Positions 50,589 to 58,944 of a stretch of DNA of 64,000 bases are shown piece after piece (positions within the stretch are counted from its first letter, which is position 1; every line of letters begins with the position of its first letter). The translations under genes and the position numbers were made by a program. Under the pieces are notes generated by a model. The model did no database searches and was not told the DNA's origin. It saw only the letters and a program-made list of their open reading frames with translations. Location of the stretch: NCBI RefSeq assembly GCF_014648175.1, contig NZ_BMQP01000026.1:53303-117302 (forward strand), in the 5' to 3' direction. Source of the stretch: Planobispora rosea (GTDB lineage: Bacteria > Actinomycetota > Actinomycetes > Streptosporangiales > Streptosporangiaceae).

Positions 50589-50852
50589 ATGAGCAGTGAC
50601 CCGTCACAGATCCTGCGCATGTTCTATCGCGATCTGATTCAGCAGCTCACCGGGATGGAGGGGGTGGCCGAGGTACGGCTGGCACCCCACGATCCCGACG
50701 ATCGCGATCCCCAGCGGCTGACCGCCGCTGTCGTGCTGCCCGCCGGTCAGGCCGACGACGACGTGATCGTGATCGAGGTCAGCCTTCCCGATCCCGGCTA
50801 CGACATGCGGACCTGGCCCGAGGCCGCTGCAGTCGACCGGCCCGCCTTCTAA
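50589..50852 (+). CDS. Small hypothetical protein, 87 aa
   Basis: ATG 50589 has AAGGAGG 8 nt upstream. The product is a small alpha/beta unit (LRMFYRDLIQQLTGM, DDVIVIEVSLPDPGY) without known motif. A family 1 element precedes it. Confidence 0.65.
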   Translation: MSSDPSQILRMFYRDLIQQLTGMEGVAEVRLAPHDPDDRDPQRLTAAVVLPAGQADDDVIVIEVSLPDPGYDMRTWPEAAAVDRPAF

Positions 50853-51029
50853 AGGCACGCAGCGGGGCCTCGTTTCACCCTCAGGGGCACGACGTGAGGC
50901 CCACGACCACTGGCGGGCCCGAGCCCCATCCCTGACCCCTCGCGCACCCCGGACCGTGCCCCTCCGCGCGGCGTCGCCCCGCATGCCCAGGTCTCGGCCT
51001 CGGCGTGCATCCTTTTCGGAAAGGACGCA

Positions 51030-51824
51030 GTGTTCGTGAGCACGCACATGCGAAATCCCGGTGATCCGCAGACGCCCTGGCGTGTCGAGCCCGGCGAGCG
51101 GCTGCTGCGGTCGCACATCCACGACCGCTACGGCGGCCGCATTCACACGATGATCTCTCCCTGTAAGTCCCGCTCAGCGAACATCCTGCTGTTTTCCGAC
51201 CCGCAGCCCTACCCCGGGTGCTACAACGGCTGGGACGACGAGGGCCGCTTCCACTTCCACGGCGAAGGACTCGAAGGCGACCAGGAGTTGCGGCAGGGCA
51301 ATCTCGCCCTGCGCGACCATGCGGTCGACGGCGGTCGGCCGCTGCGGCTGTTTGTTCCGGTGCCCGGTACTCAGCAGTGGGAGTACCTCGGCCGCTTCCG
51401 CCTGGATGACCGGCCCACCAGCAGCCCGTGGCCCGGTGTGTTGATGAGCGAAGGCCCCGACCGCTGCGGCCAGGTCCGCAGCGTGCTGGTGTTCTTGCTG
51501 GTCAGTCATCCCGATCAGGCCACCACGATCCTGCAGGAGACCCCGACCAGCTGGATCGTCGCATGCGAACGTACCGGCTGCTCCCGCAGAATGATCAACC
51601 CCAAGCGCATCGGCCGTCCCGCCGACCACCAGGCCCTGGACCCCGACAGCAGCACGACCACCTGGATCGAGCAGCCCTACCCGATGCAGCGCTGGTGCTG
51701 GGAGCACCCGCCACCGCAGGCCCAGCGCGCCCTCGCCCGTCAGCAAACGCCCCGTACCGGCCCGGCCACTGTCGAAGGCCGACCGCCCTCCCTTGGGGCC
51801 GCCGTTCCCCGCATCTCAGGCTGA
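51030..51824 (+). CDS. ScoMcrA-type SRA-domain protein
   Basis: The 264-residue product matches the SRA domain of ScoMcrA-like type IV restriction enzymes: RSHIHDRYGGR, ANILLFSDPQPYPGCYNGWD, FHFHGEGLEGDQELRQGN and GGRPLRLFVPV. This domain recognises modified DNA, such as 5-methylcytosine or phosphorothioates, and flips the base. The HNH nuclease that normally follows is absent; the C-terminal 100 residues have a CRRM Cys and a Pro-rich tail. It could be a sensor or an anti-restriction decoy. GTG 51030 follows GGAAAGGA. Confidence 0.78.
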   Translation: MFVSTHMRNPGDPQTPWRVEPGERLLRSHIHDRYGGRIHTMISPCKSRSANILLFSDPQPYPGCYNGWDDEGRFHFHGEGLEGDQELRQGNLALRDHAVDGGRPLRLFVPVPGTQQWEYLGRFRLDDRPTSSPWPGVLMSEGPDRCGQVRSVLVFLLVSHPDQATTILQETPTSWIVACERTGCSRRMINPKRIGRPADHQALDPDSSTTTWIEQPYPMQRWCWEHPPPQAQRALARQQTPRTGPATVEGRPPSLGAAVPRISG

Positions 51825-51841
51825 TCCGAAAGGGCAACGCC

Positions 51842-52054
51842 ATGAGTTCTGCGTGCCACCACTTCTTCTCCCACTGGACCACCGAAGAAGAGCGGCAGAC
51901 GATCACCGCCGCTCTCGACCAAGCCCTCCAAACCGGCGATAGCGTCGGCGTCTACATCGCGCTCGCCCAGCTCACGCAGCCCTGCGACGCCCGCCGCTCC
52001 CTAGCCGCCCGCACGACCCGCACCGACATCGACGGCGCCCATGATCCCGAGTGA
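51842..52054 (+). CDS. Small hypothetical protein, 70 aa
   Basis: ATG 51842 follows GAAAGGG and lies 17 nt after the SRA gene, so it may be its partner. It is helical (EEERQTITAALDQALQTGD) and overlaps the next start by 14 nt. Confidence 0.55.
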   Translation: MSSACHHFFSHWTTEEERQTITAALDQALQTGDSVGVYIALAQLTQPCDARRSLAARTTRTDIDGAHDPE

Positions 52055-52472
52055 CGTCCCTGCACTCAAGGTCACCCCGCAAGAGGTCACCGACCATATC
52101 GATGCCATCAACACGCGGCTGGGCTGGCCCCGCCGACTGCTGAACCCGTGCCCCGGCTCCATGGTCGCCACCTACGAGCCCGTCGACGGTATCGACGTCA
52201 CCGTCGGCCAGCGGGTCGAGGTCCGCATTGCCGGGGTACTGGTCGGCGTCGGTGAGCGCTGGCGCGCCCTGGGCAACGCCGCGGTGCGCTGTCTACTGCC
52301 GCATGATTCCGCCCTGCAGGACCCCTACCAGATCGCCCTGAACCAGGGCGGGGCCATCAACGCCTACCAGCTGCATCTGCTGATCCGCCACGGTACTCAT
52401 CGTCACAAATGCAGCGCCCTGTTTCCTCGTGAGCACCGGTGCTGCATCTGCCGCGCTGCTCGCACCGGCTGA
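52041..52472 (+). CDS. Hypothetical protein, 143 aa
   Basis: ATG 52041 overlaps the previous gene. The product has a helical start (QEVTDHIDAINTRLG), a strand-rich centre and a C-terminal Cys/His group (HRHKCSAL, HRCCICRA), which may bind zinc. No family is recognised. Confidence 0.6.
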   Translation: MIPSDVPALKVTPQEVTDHIDAINTRLGWPRRLLNPCPGSMVATYEPVDGIDVTVGQRVEVRIAGVLVGVGERWRALGNAAVRCLLPHDSALQDPYQIALNQGGAINAYQLHLLIRHGTHRHKCSALFPREHRCCICRAARTG

Positions 52473-52534
52473 CACTGCGAACCCTGGATCCTCTCAGCCG
52501 AGCATGAACCAACACACCTATGAAAGAGATCGCT

Positions 52535-52810
52535 ATGCCGACGATGTACAAGAGAACATTTCCGCAGGTTCCGGCGAACCGGTGGAACGCGGAGTCCCAC
52601 GGCTCGGCAGGGGACGTGGACGAAAGAACAGCGAAGTCCTTCTACTCCATCGACGCCGCCACCCCTGAAGAAGCGGAACTGAGGGTCCTCGCCTGGATCG
52701 ATCACGACTATGAGGACGACCTGCGTCATGCGGAAGCCACGGCCGACCCCGTGCCGGTGGCACCCGGCCGGTGGAGAGTCACCCTCGAGTTCGACACCCG
52801 CGAAGAGTAG
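52535..52810 (+). CDS. Hypothetical protein, 91 aa
   Basis: ATG 52535 (MPTMYKRTFP) is preferred because GAAAGAG lies 6 nt upstream; an ATG at 52520 is in frame. The acidic product ends with RVTLEFDTREE. No family is recognised. Confidence 0.55.
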   Translation: MPTMYKRTFPQVPANRWNAESHGSAGDVDERTAKSFYSIDAATPEEAELRVLAWIDHDYEDDLRHAEATADPVPVAPGRWRVTLEFDTREE

Positions 52811-52940
52811 TTCTCCAGCCAGCGCACCTCCGCGAGGAACACTGGCCGGCGGTGCAGAAAGACTCCTGCGCCGCAGATCGGGTCCAACCGCCTGATCGCT
52901 GAGGCCTCCACGCCACCAGTGACAGCCGGGGAAGGGCTCC

Positions 52941-52960
52941 CGGGGCGCTCCGGCGCCCCG
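52941..52960 (+). terminator. 8-bp hairpin CGGGGCGC/GCGCCCCG
   Basis: CGGGGCGC (52941-52948) pairs perfectly with GCGCCCCG (52953-52960) around a TCCG loop, 37 nt before the next start. It may be a terminator or leader hairpin. Confidence 0.5.
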
Positions 52961-52996
52961 AAGGCCCACACGCCGAAAGCCGAAAGGGGGCCTGTC

Positions 52997-53521
52997 GTGC
53001 CCAAGCGATACGAAGACGTAGACGTCACCGACGTCGAGGTGGAGATTCTCACCCCTGAGACCGACCCCGATGACCACAGCCTCGACCTGAACACCGGAAA
53101 CTACGCCCTGGCGATCGGCAACCCATGGTCGTCAGCTTTTGCGCTCACGGGATCGCCTGAAGATCTGTGGGCATTCATGTTGCGGATCTTCACCCTGCTC
53201 CAGCAAGAGTTGCCAGATGCCCCCAGGCACGACCGCACACCGCCGCCCGTGCGCGGAAGGTCGGCACGAGCCACCGCAGGGACGCTCAGCACACAACTGC
53301 GCCAGTTCCCGCCCGAGTACGAGGTGTGGGTCAGCACGCCCGCCACGCCCGAGGGTTATCAGCCCCTCACCGGCGACCTTGCCCTCGGCAGCGACCCTGA
53401 CCCGGCACCCGGTGACCCTCGGCGCTTCATCGTCGCAGGTACCGGACCTTGCGGTACGGCGGGGGCCGGTGGGCAGCCCAGCGGCGGATCCGGCAGGGCG
53501 CACCCGCAGGAAACCGGATGA
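52997..53521 (+). CDS. Hypothetical protein, 174 aa
   Basis: GTG 52997 follows GAAAGGGGG. The product has an acidic N-terminus (DVDVTDVEVEILTPETDPDD), a Trp/Phe-rich middle (WAFMLRIFTLLQQELP) and a Gly-rich tail. Its stop overlaps the Mom/GNAT-like start (ATGA), suggesting a partner. Confidence 0.6.
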   Translation: MPKRYEDVDVTDVEVEILTPETDPDDHSLDLNTGNYALAIGNPWSSAFALTGSPEDLWAFMLRIFTLLQQELPDAPRHDRTPPPVRGRSARATAGTLSTQLRQFPPEYEVWVSTPATPEGYQPLTGDLALGSDPDPAPGDPRRFIVAGTGPCGTAGAGGQPSGGSGRAHPQETG

Positions 53522-54162
53522 GCCGCCAGCTGGCCCTGGAAGTCTCCCCTGCGGTCGCCTTCTACCAAACGCCAGTGGCCGAGGCGGAGGAACTCCTGAT
53601 CACCTGGCGGCATCCCCTGCACCTGCCCGATGACGAATACCCCGCCGGCCGGCCCTACCGCCGCCCGTTCGGCAGCCTGGCGTTCGTGATGGAAGAGCGC
53701 GGCCGACGCGCGGCCGCCGTCGTGCTGGCCAGCACCATCAACCCCAGCGTGTGCCAATCGCAGGGTCTGAACAGGTACAACACCGTCGACCTTGCCCGCA
53801 TCGCGCGTAGCCCGGACCGCCGCGACCGCCACTGCCTGCGGGCGGTGCTGCGCATCACCCGCGACTATCTTGCGCCGCTGTGGCTGGGGAGGTTTCCCGG
53901 CTGGGATGCGCGCAGCGCTGAGCTGTGCGGACGACCGCAGATCGAGGCGCTGGCGAGCACCAGCCTGCCCGGCACGCCCGGCCGGCTGTACCGATTCGAC
54001 GGCTTCGAGCGCATCCGCACCTCCACCGGCGCCAAAGGCGGAGGCCACCAGCGGCCCAGCGCCGCCAACGCCATCGCCGATGGCGCACGCGGCCTGTGGG
54101 TGTATCGCTATCCGCAGCCCTTACGCCTGGTCGGCCGGTCGGGAAAGTCCCAGGCCGGCTGA
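53518..54162 (+). CDS. Mom/GNAT-like protein (tentative)
   Basis: The 214-residue product has a GNAT-like layout: a strand with GSLAFVMEERGRRAAAVVLA, DLARIARSPDRRDRHCLRAV, LRITRDYLAPLW, STSLPGTPGRLYRFDGFERI and a terminal LWVYRYPQPLRL. The order recalls Mu Mom-type proteins that modify adenine in DNA, and actinobacterial relatives. Residues that would fix the catalytic site are not certain. It overlaps the upstream gene (ATGA). Confidence 0.5.
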   Translation: MSRQLALEVSPAVAFYQTPVAEAEELLITWRHPLHLPDDEYPAGRPYRRPFGSLAFVMEERGRRAAAVVLASTINPSVCQSQGLNRYNTVDLARIARSPDRRDRHCLRAVLRITRDYLAPLWLGRFPGWDARSAELCGRPQIEALASTSLPGTPGRLYRFDGFERIRTSTGAKGGGHQRPSAANAIADGARGLWVYRYPQPLRLVGRSGKSQAG

Positions 54163-54268
54163 CCGGTCGACATGAGACGGACGGCACTGACGCCGGTCAG
54201 CCTGCGCGGACCCTCATCGCATCCAGACCGCAATCCCGGCGGGAACGCTGCGCGGCCGACCGAGTACT

Positions 54269-54396
54269 CCCGGCGCCTTTCCCGGAGGTACTCCGGAACC
54301 TCGGTACGCCGGAAGGCCAGGCCGCTACGCGCTCGCCCTGCCGGCGAGCCCTCCGGCCTACCGAGAACCCGGTGTCTTCCACTCCCCGGCGCCGGG
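54269..54396 (+). repeat. Structured leader element, family 1, copy D
   Basis: Outer stem CCCGGCGCC 54269-54277 pairs with GGCGCCGGG 54388-54396. Middle stem ACTCCGG 54290-54296 pairs with CCGGTGT 54369-54375 (one mismatch). Apical stem GGTACGCCGGAAGGC 54303-54317 pairs with 54348-54362 with two mismatches. Conserved CGGAACCTC and GAGAACCCG. It ends 87 nt before ATG 54484, in a 321-nt gap. Confidence 0.72.
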
Positions 54397-54483
54397 CGCA
54401 CCCCCGGATCCGGTCGAGGACCGGACAACCCCATGGGGCATTACTACCGACCACTCCGCGTCCGGGTCCGCAGGAAGGACACC

Positions 54484-55041
54484 ATGAATCCGATCAGTGA
54501 AACGATCGTGGGCGAGCACATCATCAACGATCGGCGGCTCCTGGTGGAGCTCGCCACCTGGCCCGATGGCGGTCGCAGCTACCACCTCATCGACGCCGAG
54601 ACCAAGGTCACACTCACCGCGCTCAGCGCATACGACAGCTACCCCTCCGAGCAGCAGATGACGGAGGAAGTCGAAAAGTACAACGACCATGCCAGAGAGC
54701 TGACGCGCCAAGAGCGCCGTGAACGCCAGCTCAAGATCGACGCCATGCGTGCGCTAGCAGAGCTCGCAGCCGAGATCGAAGAGCTGACGGCCAGAGACGT
54801 GTCTTTCGACACCCTCATCTCCCGAGTGCGCGGCCTGGCCACCTGCCATCGGCTCACTGCGATCGGCTCGGCCGGAGCCGACGCAGGGTTCGACCCGAAA
54901 CGGCATCAGATGATCTGCGGCAATGCTGAACCCGGTACGGCCGTCGTCATCCACCGTCCCGGATATACCTGGCGGCATGCCGACGAAGAGATCGTTCTCA
55001 GCAAAGCATTGGTGGGAGCCAAGCAGCCTGCCGCTTCCTGA
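54484..55041 (+). CDS. Hypothetical protein with coiled coil, 185 aa
   Basis: ATG 54484 follows AGGAAGGA. A strand-rich N-terminus is followed by a Glu/Arg coiled segment (about 65-105, ELTRQERRERQLKIDAMRAL) and a C-terminal part with a CG-NAEPGTAVVIHRPG loop. No family is recognised. A family 1 element precedes it. Confidence 0.65.
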   Translation: MNPISETIVGEHIINDRRLLVELATWPDGGRSYHLIDAETKVTLTALSAYDSYPSEQQMTEEVEKYNDHARELTRQERRERQLKIDAMRALAELAAEIEELTARDVSFDTLISRVRGLATCHRLTAIGSAGADAGFDPKRHQMICGNAEPGTAVVIHRPGYTWRHADEEIVLSKALVGAKQPAAS

Positions 55042-55086
55042 CCCGGCGGCAACACGATCCGCTGTCGTCACCCACCGGTGATTTTC

Positions 55087-55126
55087 TTCCCCTCCCGGCT
55101 CGCTCATCCACCGGCCGGGAGGGGAA
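55087..55126 (+). terminator. 13-bp hairpin
   Basis: TTCCCCTCCCGGC (55087-55099) pairs perfectly with GCCGGGAGGGGAA (55114-55126). Confidence 0.75.
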
Positions 55127-55242
55127 CGCCGGCCCCGTCACGGCCTGCCCCGCAGTTCGGAAAATGGGCGGCCGCCATCCATCGCAGAGCGGTTTTGTCC
55201 CGCCGCCCGAGACGAAACGCACGATAAGGAGCCGCACACCGC

Positions 55243-55938
55243 ATGCGCGTCGAGACCCTGCCCTTAGAAGCCAACGGACACCTCATCTCCCGCAAGAGCC
55301 AGGTGAAGGTGCTTCGGCCCTTCGACGGTGAGAAGCCGCTGATCTTGAGCGCCGAGTATTGCTGCGCTGTCTGCGGTGCCTGGCCGACGTTCGCCATCAC
55401 GAAGGACACCGTCCGGGTGCAGGAGCCCTGTCCCTATCCGGACGGCATCACCACCACGATCACGCTCGCCGTGCCGTCAGGGAAGTTGCTGGTCACCGAC
55501 GACCTGCGTCCCGTCTACGACTGGAACGACGAAAGCTTCGCCAGTTACAACACGGCCCTCGGCAAAGCCCAGGCGATCGAGGCCATGGCCGCCATCGGCT
55601 GCGCCTACGGCCCGACCAGTAACTGCGGTCTGGGCCTGTATCGCACGGGCCCCGACAGCTACATCATCGCCACTGCGAGCCTCGACGAAGCCGACAACCC
55701 GTCGCCTCCCGACAGCGCCTGCCTGGCCAGCATCTGCACCGATCTGTGGGCCTACTCCTGTGCGGACTTCGAGCACTGGAAGGCCCGGGGCGGTGACCCC
55801 GGCACGCTTGACTGGAGCGACACCGTCGTAGATGTGGCACCGGGGACGTACCGATTCATCCACCACTCCGGAGAACGCGGCTTCGACCGTGATGCCATCG
55901 GAACCGTGATCTGGGCGCACGTCGAGCGGATCACCTGA
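55243..55938 (+). CDS. Hypothetical protein, 231 aa
   Basis: ATG 55243 lies 12 nt after AAGGAG, a long spacing. The product has an early CCAVCGAWPTF Cys group, a strand-rich centre and a C-terminal part with YRFIHHSGERGFDRDA. No family is recognised. Confidence 0.65.
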   Translation: MRVETLPLEANGHLISRKSQVKVLRPFDGEKPLILSAEYCCAVCGAWPTFAITKDTVRVQEPCPYPDGITTTITLAVPSGKLLVTDDLRPVYDWNDESFASYNTALGKAQAIEAMAAIGCAYGPTSNCGLGLYRTGPDSYIIATASLDEADNPSPPDSACLASICTDLWAYSCADFEHWKARGGDPGTLDWSDTVVDVAPGTYRFIHHSGERGFDRDAIGTVIWAHVERIT

Positions 55939-56106
55939 ACGACAAACTCAGCGGCACCGCCGTGTCAGGGCGCCTTGGGACCGGAGCGCGACGCCAGCCG
56001 GAACCTCCCACGCCCAAGCGGTCAACACCGGGCCTTCGTCGCCCGCAGACCTCGCCGCAAGGGCTCTTCCGCATGCCGGTCCACACCCGAGAAAGGAAGC
56101 CGTGAG

Positions 56107-56811
56107 ATGACCGATTGTGGCGGGACCGCCTCCGCTCGCCCCGTTCCTCCCATGGGGGATCGTGTCCCTGCCGCTGGCGCAGCCACCCCGATGGTTCCAC
56201 CCGCTCATGGGCTCGCCCTGGCTGCCTTGTCCGGCTGGCAGTACCTGAGCTGCGGCTGTGTGGTGTGTTACCAGGGCTCCCGGGGCCGGCCGTCCCTGTA
56301 CTTCTCGGTGAGAACGCAGTGCCCGCAGGCCGAAGACCTGGACGAGGCCCACATGGAGTACGTCCTGGCCGACCTCGATCCCGACCGGCTGCCCCGCAGC
56401 CACGCTGAGCGCATGGCCGCCATCGCCGCCCGGCGCGAGCTGTACATCGCGACCATGCTGCACTACGGACCCGATCCCGCGATCGATCCGCAGGGGTTCC
56501 AGCAGTGGACGACCGCGGCAGAACACCAGATCCCCCGCTACGGCTTCACCCCCACCGGCCGCGCCATCCACACCGAAAACGACCCCGACTACGGCCGCCC
56601 CTGGTGCGCGTGCGGGTTCACCTGGGCGGACAACCACCGTCCCGGCGACGGCACCGGATGCCCCGAGCACCTGGTGCCCCGGCACATCCGCAATCCCGCC
56701 CTCGACACCCCCGCTGATCAGGAGTATCGCGCCCGCTACGAAAAGGCGTTCGCCGCATTCGCCGAGCGCCGCGCCCAGCGGGCGCGCCGCACCTTCCGTT
56801 GTGTCTCCTAA
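56107..56811 (+). CDS. Hypothetical protein, 234 aa
   Basis: ATG 56107 follows GAAAGGAAG. The product contains YLSCGCVVCYQGSRGRPS near the start, a helical middle (AHMEYVLADLDPDRLPRSHA) and PWCACGFTWADNHRPG later, so Cys pairs may bind zinc. No family is recognised. Confidence 0.65.
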   Translation: MTDCGGTASARPVPPMGDRVPAAGAATPMVPPAHGLALAALSGWQYLSCGCVVCYQGSRGRPSLYFSVRTQCPQAEDLDEAHMEYVLADLDPDRLPRSHAERMAAIAARRELYIATMLHYGPDPAIDPQGFQQWTTAAEHQIPRYGFTPTGRAIHTENDPDYGRPWCACGFTWADNHRPGDGTGCPEHLVPRHIRNPALDTPADQEYRARYEKAFAAFAERRAQRARRTFRCVS

Positions 56812-56822
56812 AGGACCCCGCT

Positions 56823-57440
56823 GTGACCGACCTCACCAAATGGCCCCGCCTCCTCGTTGTCGGTGACGCCGTCACCCGCGAACAGGCGAACGAGATCCTC
56901 ATCCGCACCAACACCCGGCACATGCACACCAACGACCGCGTCTGGGAAACCACCGTCCACGACCTGTTCGGCATCGCCCGCGACAAGCACGGACACCCCG
57001 ACTGGAAATCCGCCCAGGCATTCCACGACCGGTACGGCGTCTTGGACCTCACCTACCTCGCCAACCAGCGCATCGCTTCCTCCTGGCTCGGCGGCGCCTA
57101 CGGCTGGTGCGACTGGGACGGCACGATCGGCTGCTCGAACTACAACATCGGCAAATGGCCCACGGTCGAAGACGTCACCGAAGAGTGGCAGGCCATCGCC
57201 GCCGCGTTCCCCTACCTGACCCTGCACGCCCAACTCGTCACCGACGAAGGCGAAGGCCACATCGCCGCCACATGGGCGGTCAAGGACGGCAAGACCGCAC
57301 TCGTTGAGCCGGTCGGGCAGATCGCTTCCATCTCCGACGATGTCGCGGCCATGGCCGCCGGCCTTTTCCTCGGTACCCGCACCGAGCGAGGCGTCTCCCT
57401 CGACCGGCTGCGCGAAGCATTGGCCCAGCTCGCCACCTGA
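56823..57440 (+). CDS. Hypothetical protein, 205 aa
   Basis: GTG 56823 lies 11 nt after the previous stop, with CTAAAGGA before it, so the two form an operon. The product has a compact N-terminal unit (LLVVGDAVTREQANEILIR), a Trp/Gly-rich stretch (LGGAYGWCDWDGTIGCS) and a helical end. It resembles phage-borne hypotheticals. Confidence 0.65.
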   Translation: MTDLTKWPRLLVVGDAVTREQANEILIRTNTRHMHTNDRVWETTVHDLFGIARDKHGHPDWKSAQAFHDRYGVLDLTYLANQRIASSWLGGAYGWCDWDGTIGCSNYNIGKWPTVEDVTEEWQAIAAAFPYLTLHAQLVTDEGEGHIAATWAVKDGKTALVEPVGQIASISDDVAAMAAGLFLGTRTERGVSLDRLREALAQLAT

Positions 57441-57448
57441 CATCCCTG

Positions 57449-57562
57449 GTGAATGGAAAGACCCCGCTGAGCACCCGTGACGCCGTCACGTTCAACGCCA
57501 TGCACCCGGCGCTCAAGGCCGCCGACCTGGGGGTGTCCCTGACCGTCCGTTCCGAGGGCTGA
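57449..57562 (+). CDS. Possible 37-residue peptide
   Basis: GTG 57449 opens a short frame (MNGKTPLSTRDAVTFNAMHP...) with coding-like third positions but no ribosome site. It may be a real small gene or the remnant of a longer one. Confidence 0.3.
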   Translation: MNGKTPLSTRDAVTFNAMHPALKAADLGVSLTVRSEG

Positions 57563-57616
57563 GATCCCCCCGCCCTGCACCCCTTCACGCCCCTTAACCT
57601 CACGGAGGCCTCCAGC

Positions 57617-58177
57617 ATGCCCACCATGCAGACCAAGATCCTCGAAGCGATCGAGCAGACCGCCACCGCGGCCGGACTGGACTGCGTAAACAACAGCGAC
57701 TACGCCAACACCGGTCATCTCCTGGTGCAGAGCGGCTTCGCCACGCTCATCGACGTCGACTATGCGTTCATGCCCACCTGCGCCAGGATCCGGCTGACCG
57801 GCCCGCTGGTTGAGCGCTTCGACGCCAAGGACTACGGCGCCCTCCGCATCCGCAACGCCATCGTCTACCACGCCCTGACGTATGCGACCGACACCGACCG
57901 GCTCTACGCGCTGCAGCGTCTGATCACCGACGCGCTGCGCGCGGCTGTTGCTGACCGGCCCCGCACCTTCGCCGTCTTCGTCGGCGGGCACAAGGTGGCC
58001 TCCTTCCTCGCCGACGAGCTCTCGGCCGACTCCGTCTCGGTGGCGATCGAACGTGAGGACGGCCATCTGCTGGTGGGCGTCGAGGTCGACGCCCAGAGCG
58101 CCACGGTCGGCCACTGGCCCGACGGCGAGCAGTGGAGCGAGATCCGCCGTCTTGCCCCGGTGAAAAAGACCGCCTGA
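57617..58177 (+). CDS. Hypothetical protein, 186 aa
   Basis: ATG 57617 has CGGAGG 8 nt upstream. It starts with MPTMQTKILEAIEQTATAAG and has a strand-rich C-terminal half (VAIEREDGHLLVGVEVDA). No family is recognised. Confidence 0.65.
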   Translation: MPTMQTKILEAIEQTATAAGLDCVNNSDYANTGHLLVQSGFATLIDVDYAFMPTCARIRLTGPLVERFDAKDYGALRIRNAIVYHALTYATDTDRLYALQRLITDALRAAVADRPRTFAVFVGGHKVASFLADELSADSVSVAIEREDGHLLVGVEVDAQSATVGHWPDGEQWSEIRRLAPVKKTA

Positions 58178-58285
58178 GGTTTCCCCTCCTCACATCGCTC
58201 CGGCGCGTGTGCGGTGACCGGCTGAACACCTCATGCGCGATCACCGTCGAAGGGGCGCCGGCCCCATCCTCGAAGGAGGTGCCTT

Positions 58286-58738
58286 GTGGAGCCCGCTCTG
58301 CTCCACCTTTCCCTGCTGGGTCTCATCCCGCTGGCCATCGTCGAGCTCAGCGGCGCAAGTACCGAGCAGCGCCAGACGGTAGCGGCGGCCGCCGCCGACG
58401 CGATCGCCTCCCGCGCCGACCAGATGCTCTTTCCTGCCCCCAAGGCCAAGCCCTCCGGCGTGCTGGCGCACCTGGCCCGAGGCCTGGCCGCCGCGGCCTA
58501 CCAGCCCGGCGGCATCACCGCGCTGGGCCTGCACGTGTGCCTGTACGCCCACCCGTACTGCCCCGTCGCGCCCGGCGAACGCGCCCGCTGCTGCACCTGC
58601 GAGCCCGGCCGGTGCGCTCTTGGCACCGACCGGTCCTGTCTCACGACGTGCCGCTGGTGCGCCCACGGCTGTGCCACCGACGGCAGCTGCTGCCGGCCGC
58701 CCTCCCTGTGGGGACGTATCACCGTCGTCGGGGAGTAA
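58286..58738 (+). CDS. Hypothetical protein with Cys-rich C-terminus, 150 aa
   Basis: GTG 58286 has AAGGAGGTG upstream. The N-terminal half is a helix-rich Ala segment (VAAAAADAIASRADQMLFP). The end has a dense Cys cluster (RCCTCEPGRCALG, then CRWCAHGCATDGSCC), unusual for an actinomycete and likely a metal site or disulphide knot. Confidence 0.65.
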   Translation: MEPALLHLSLLGLIPLAIVELSGASTEQRQTVAAAAADAIASRADQMLFPAPKAKPSGVLAHLARGLAAAAYQPGGITALGLHVCLYAHPYCPVAPGERARCCTCEPGRCALGTDRSCLTTCRWCAHGCATDGSCCRPPSLWGRITVVGE

Positions 58739-58944
58739 AGGCCCGCCTGCCCGCGCGTGCGCCCTTGCGGCCACGACCACCTCGACGGACGTGCCTGCGC
58801 TCGCCCGCTGCCTGCTTCACCCTCATCGCTGCCGCCCGGGCCGACTGGCCCGGGCGCTTGAGGTTCCCCCCGCCCCGGCCCGGCGCCGGTCGGCGCCTGT
58901 CGACCGGCCCCGGGCCTTTGCGTGAAAGGAAGACGATTTTGACC

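Noticed and set aside
17516..54396. CRISPR array
   Set aside because: The repeats differ in sequence, are far apart and hold genes between them; there are no regular spacers and no cas1 or cas2.
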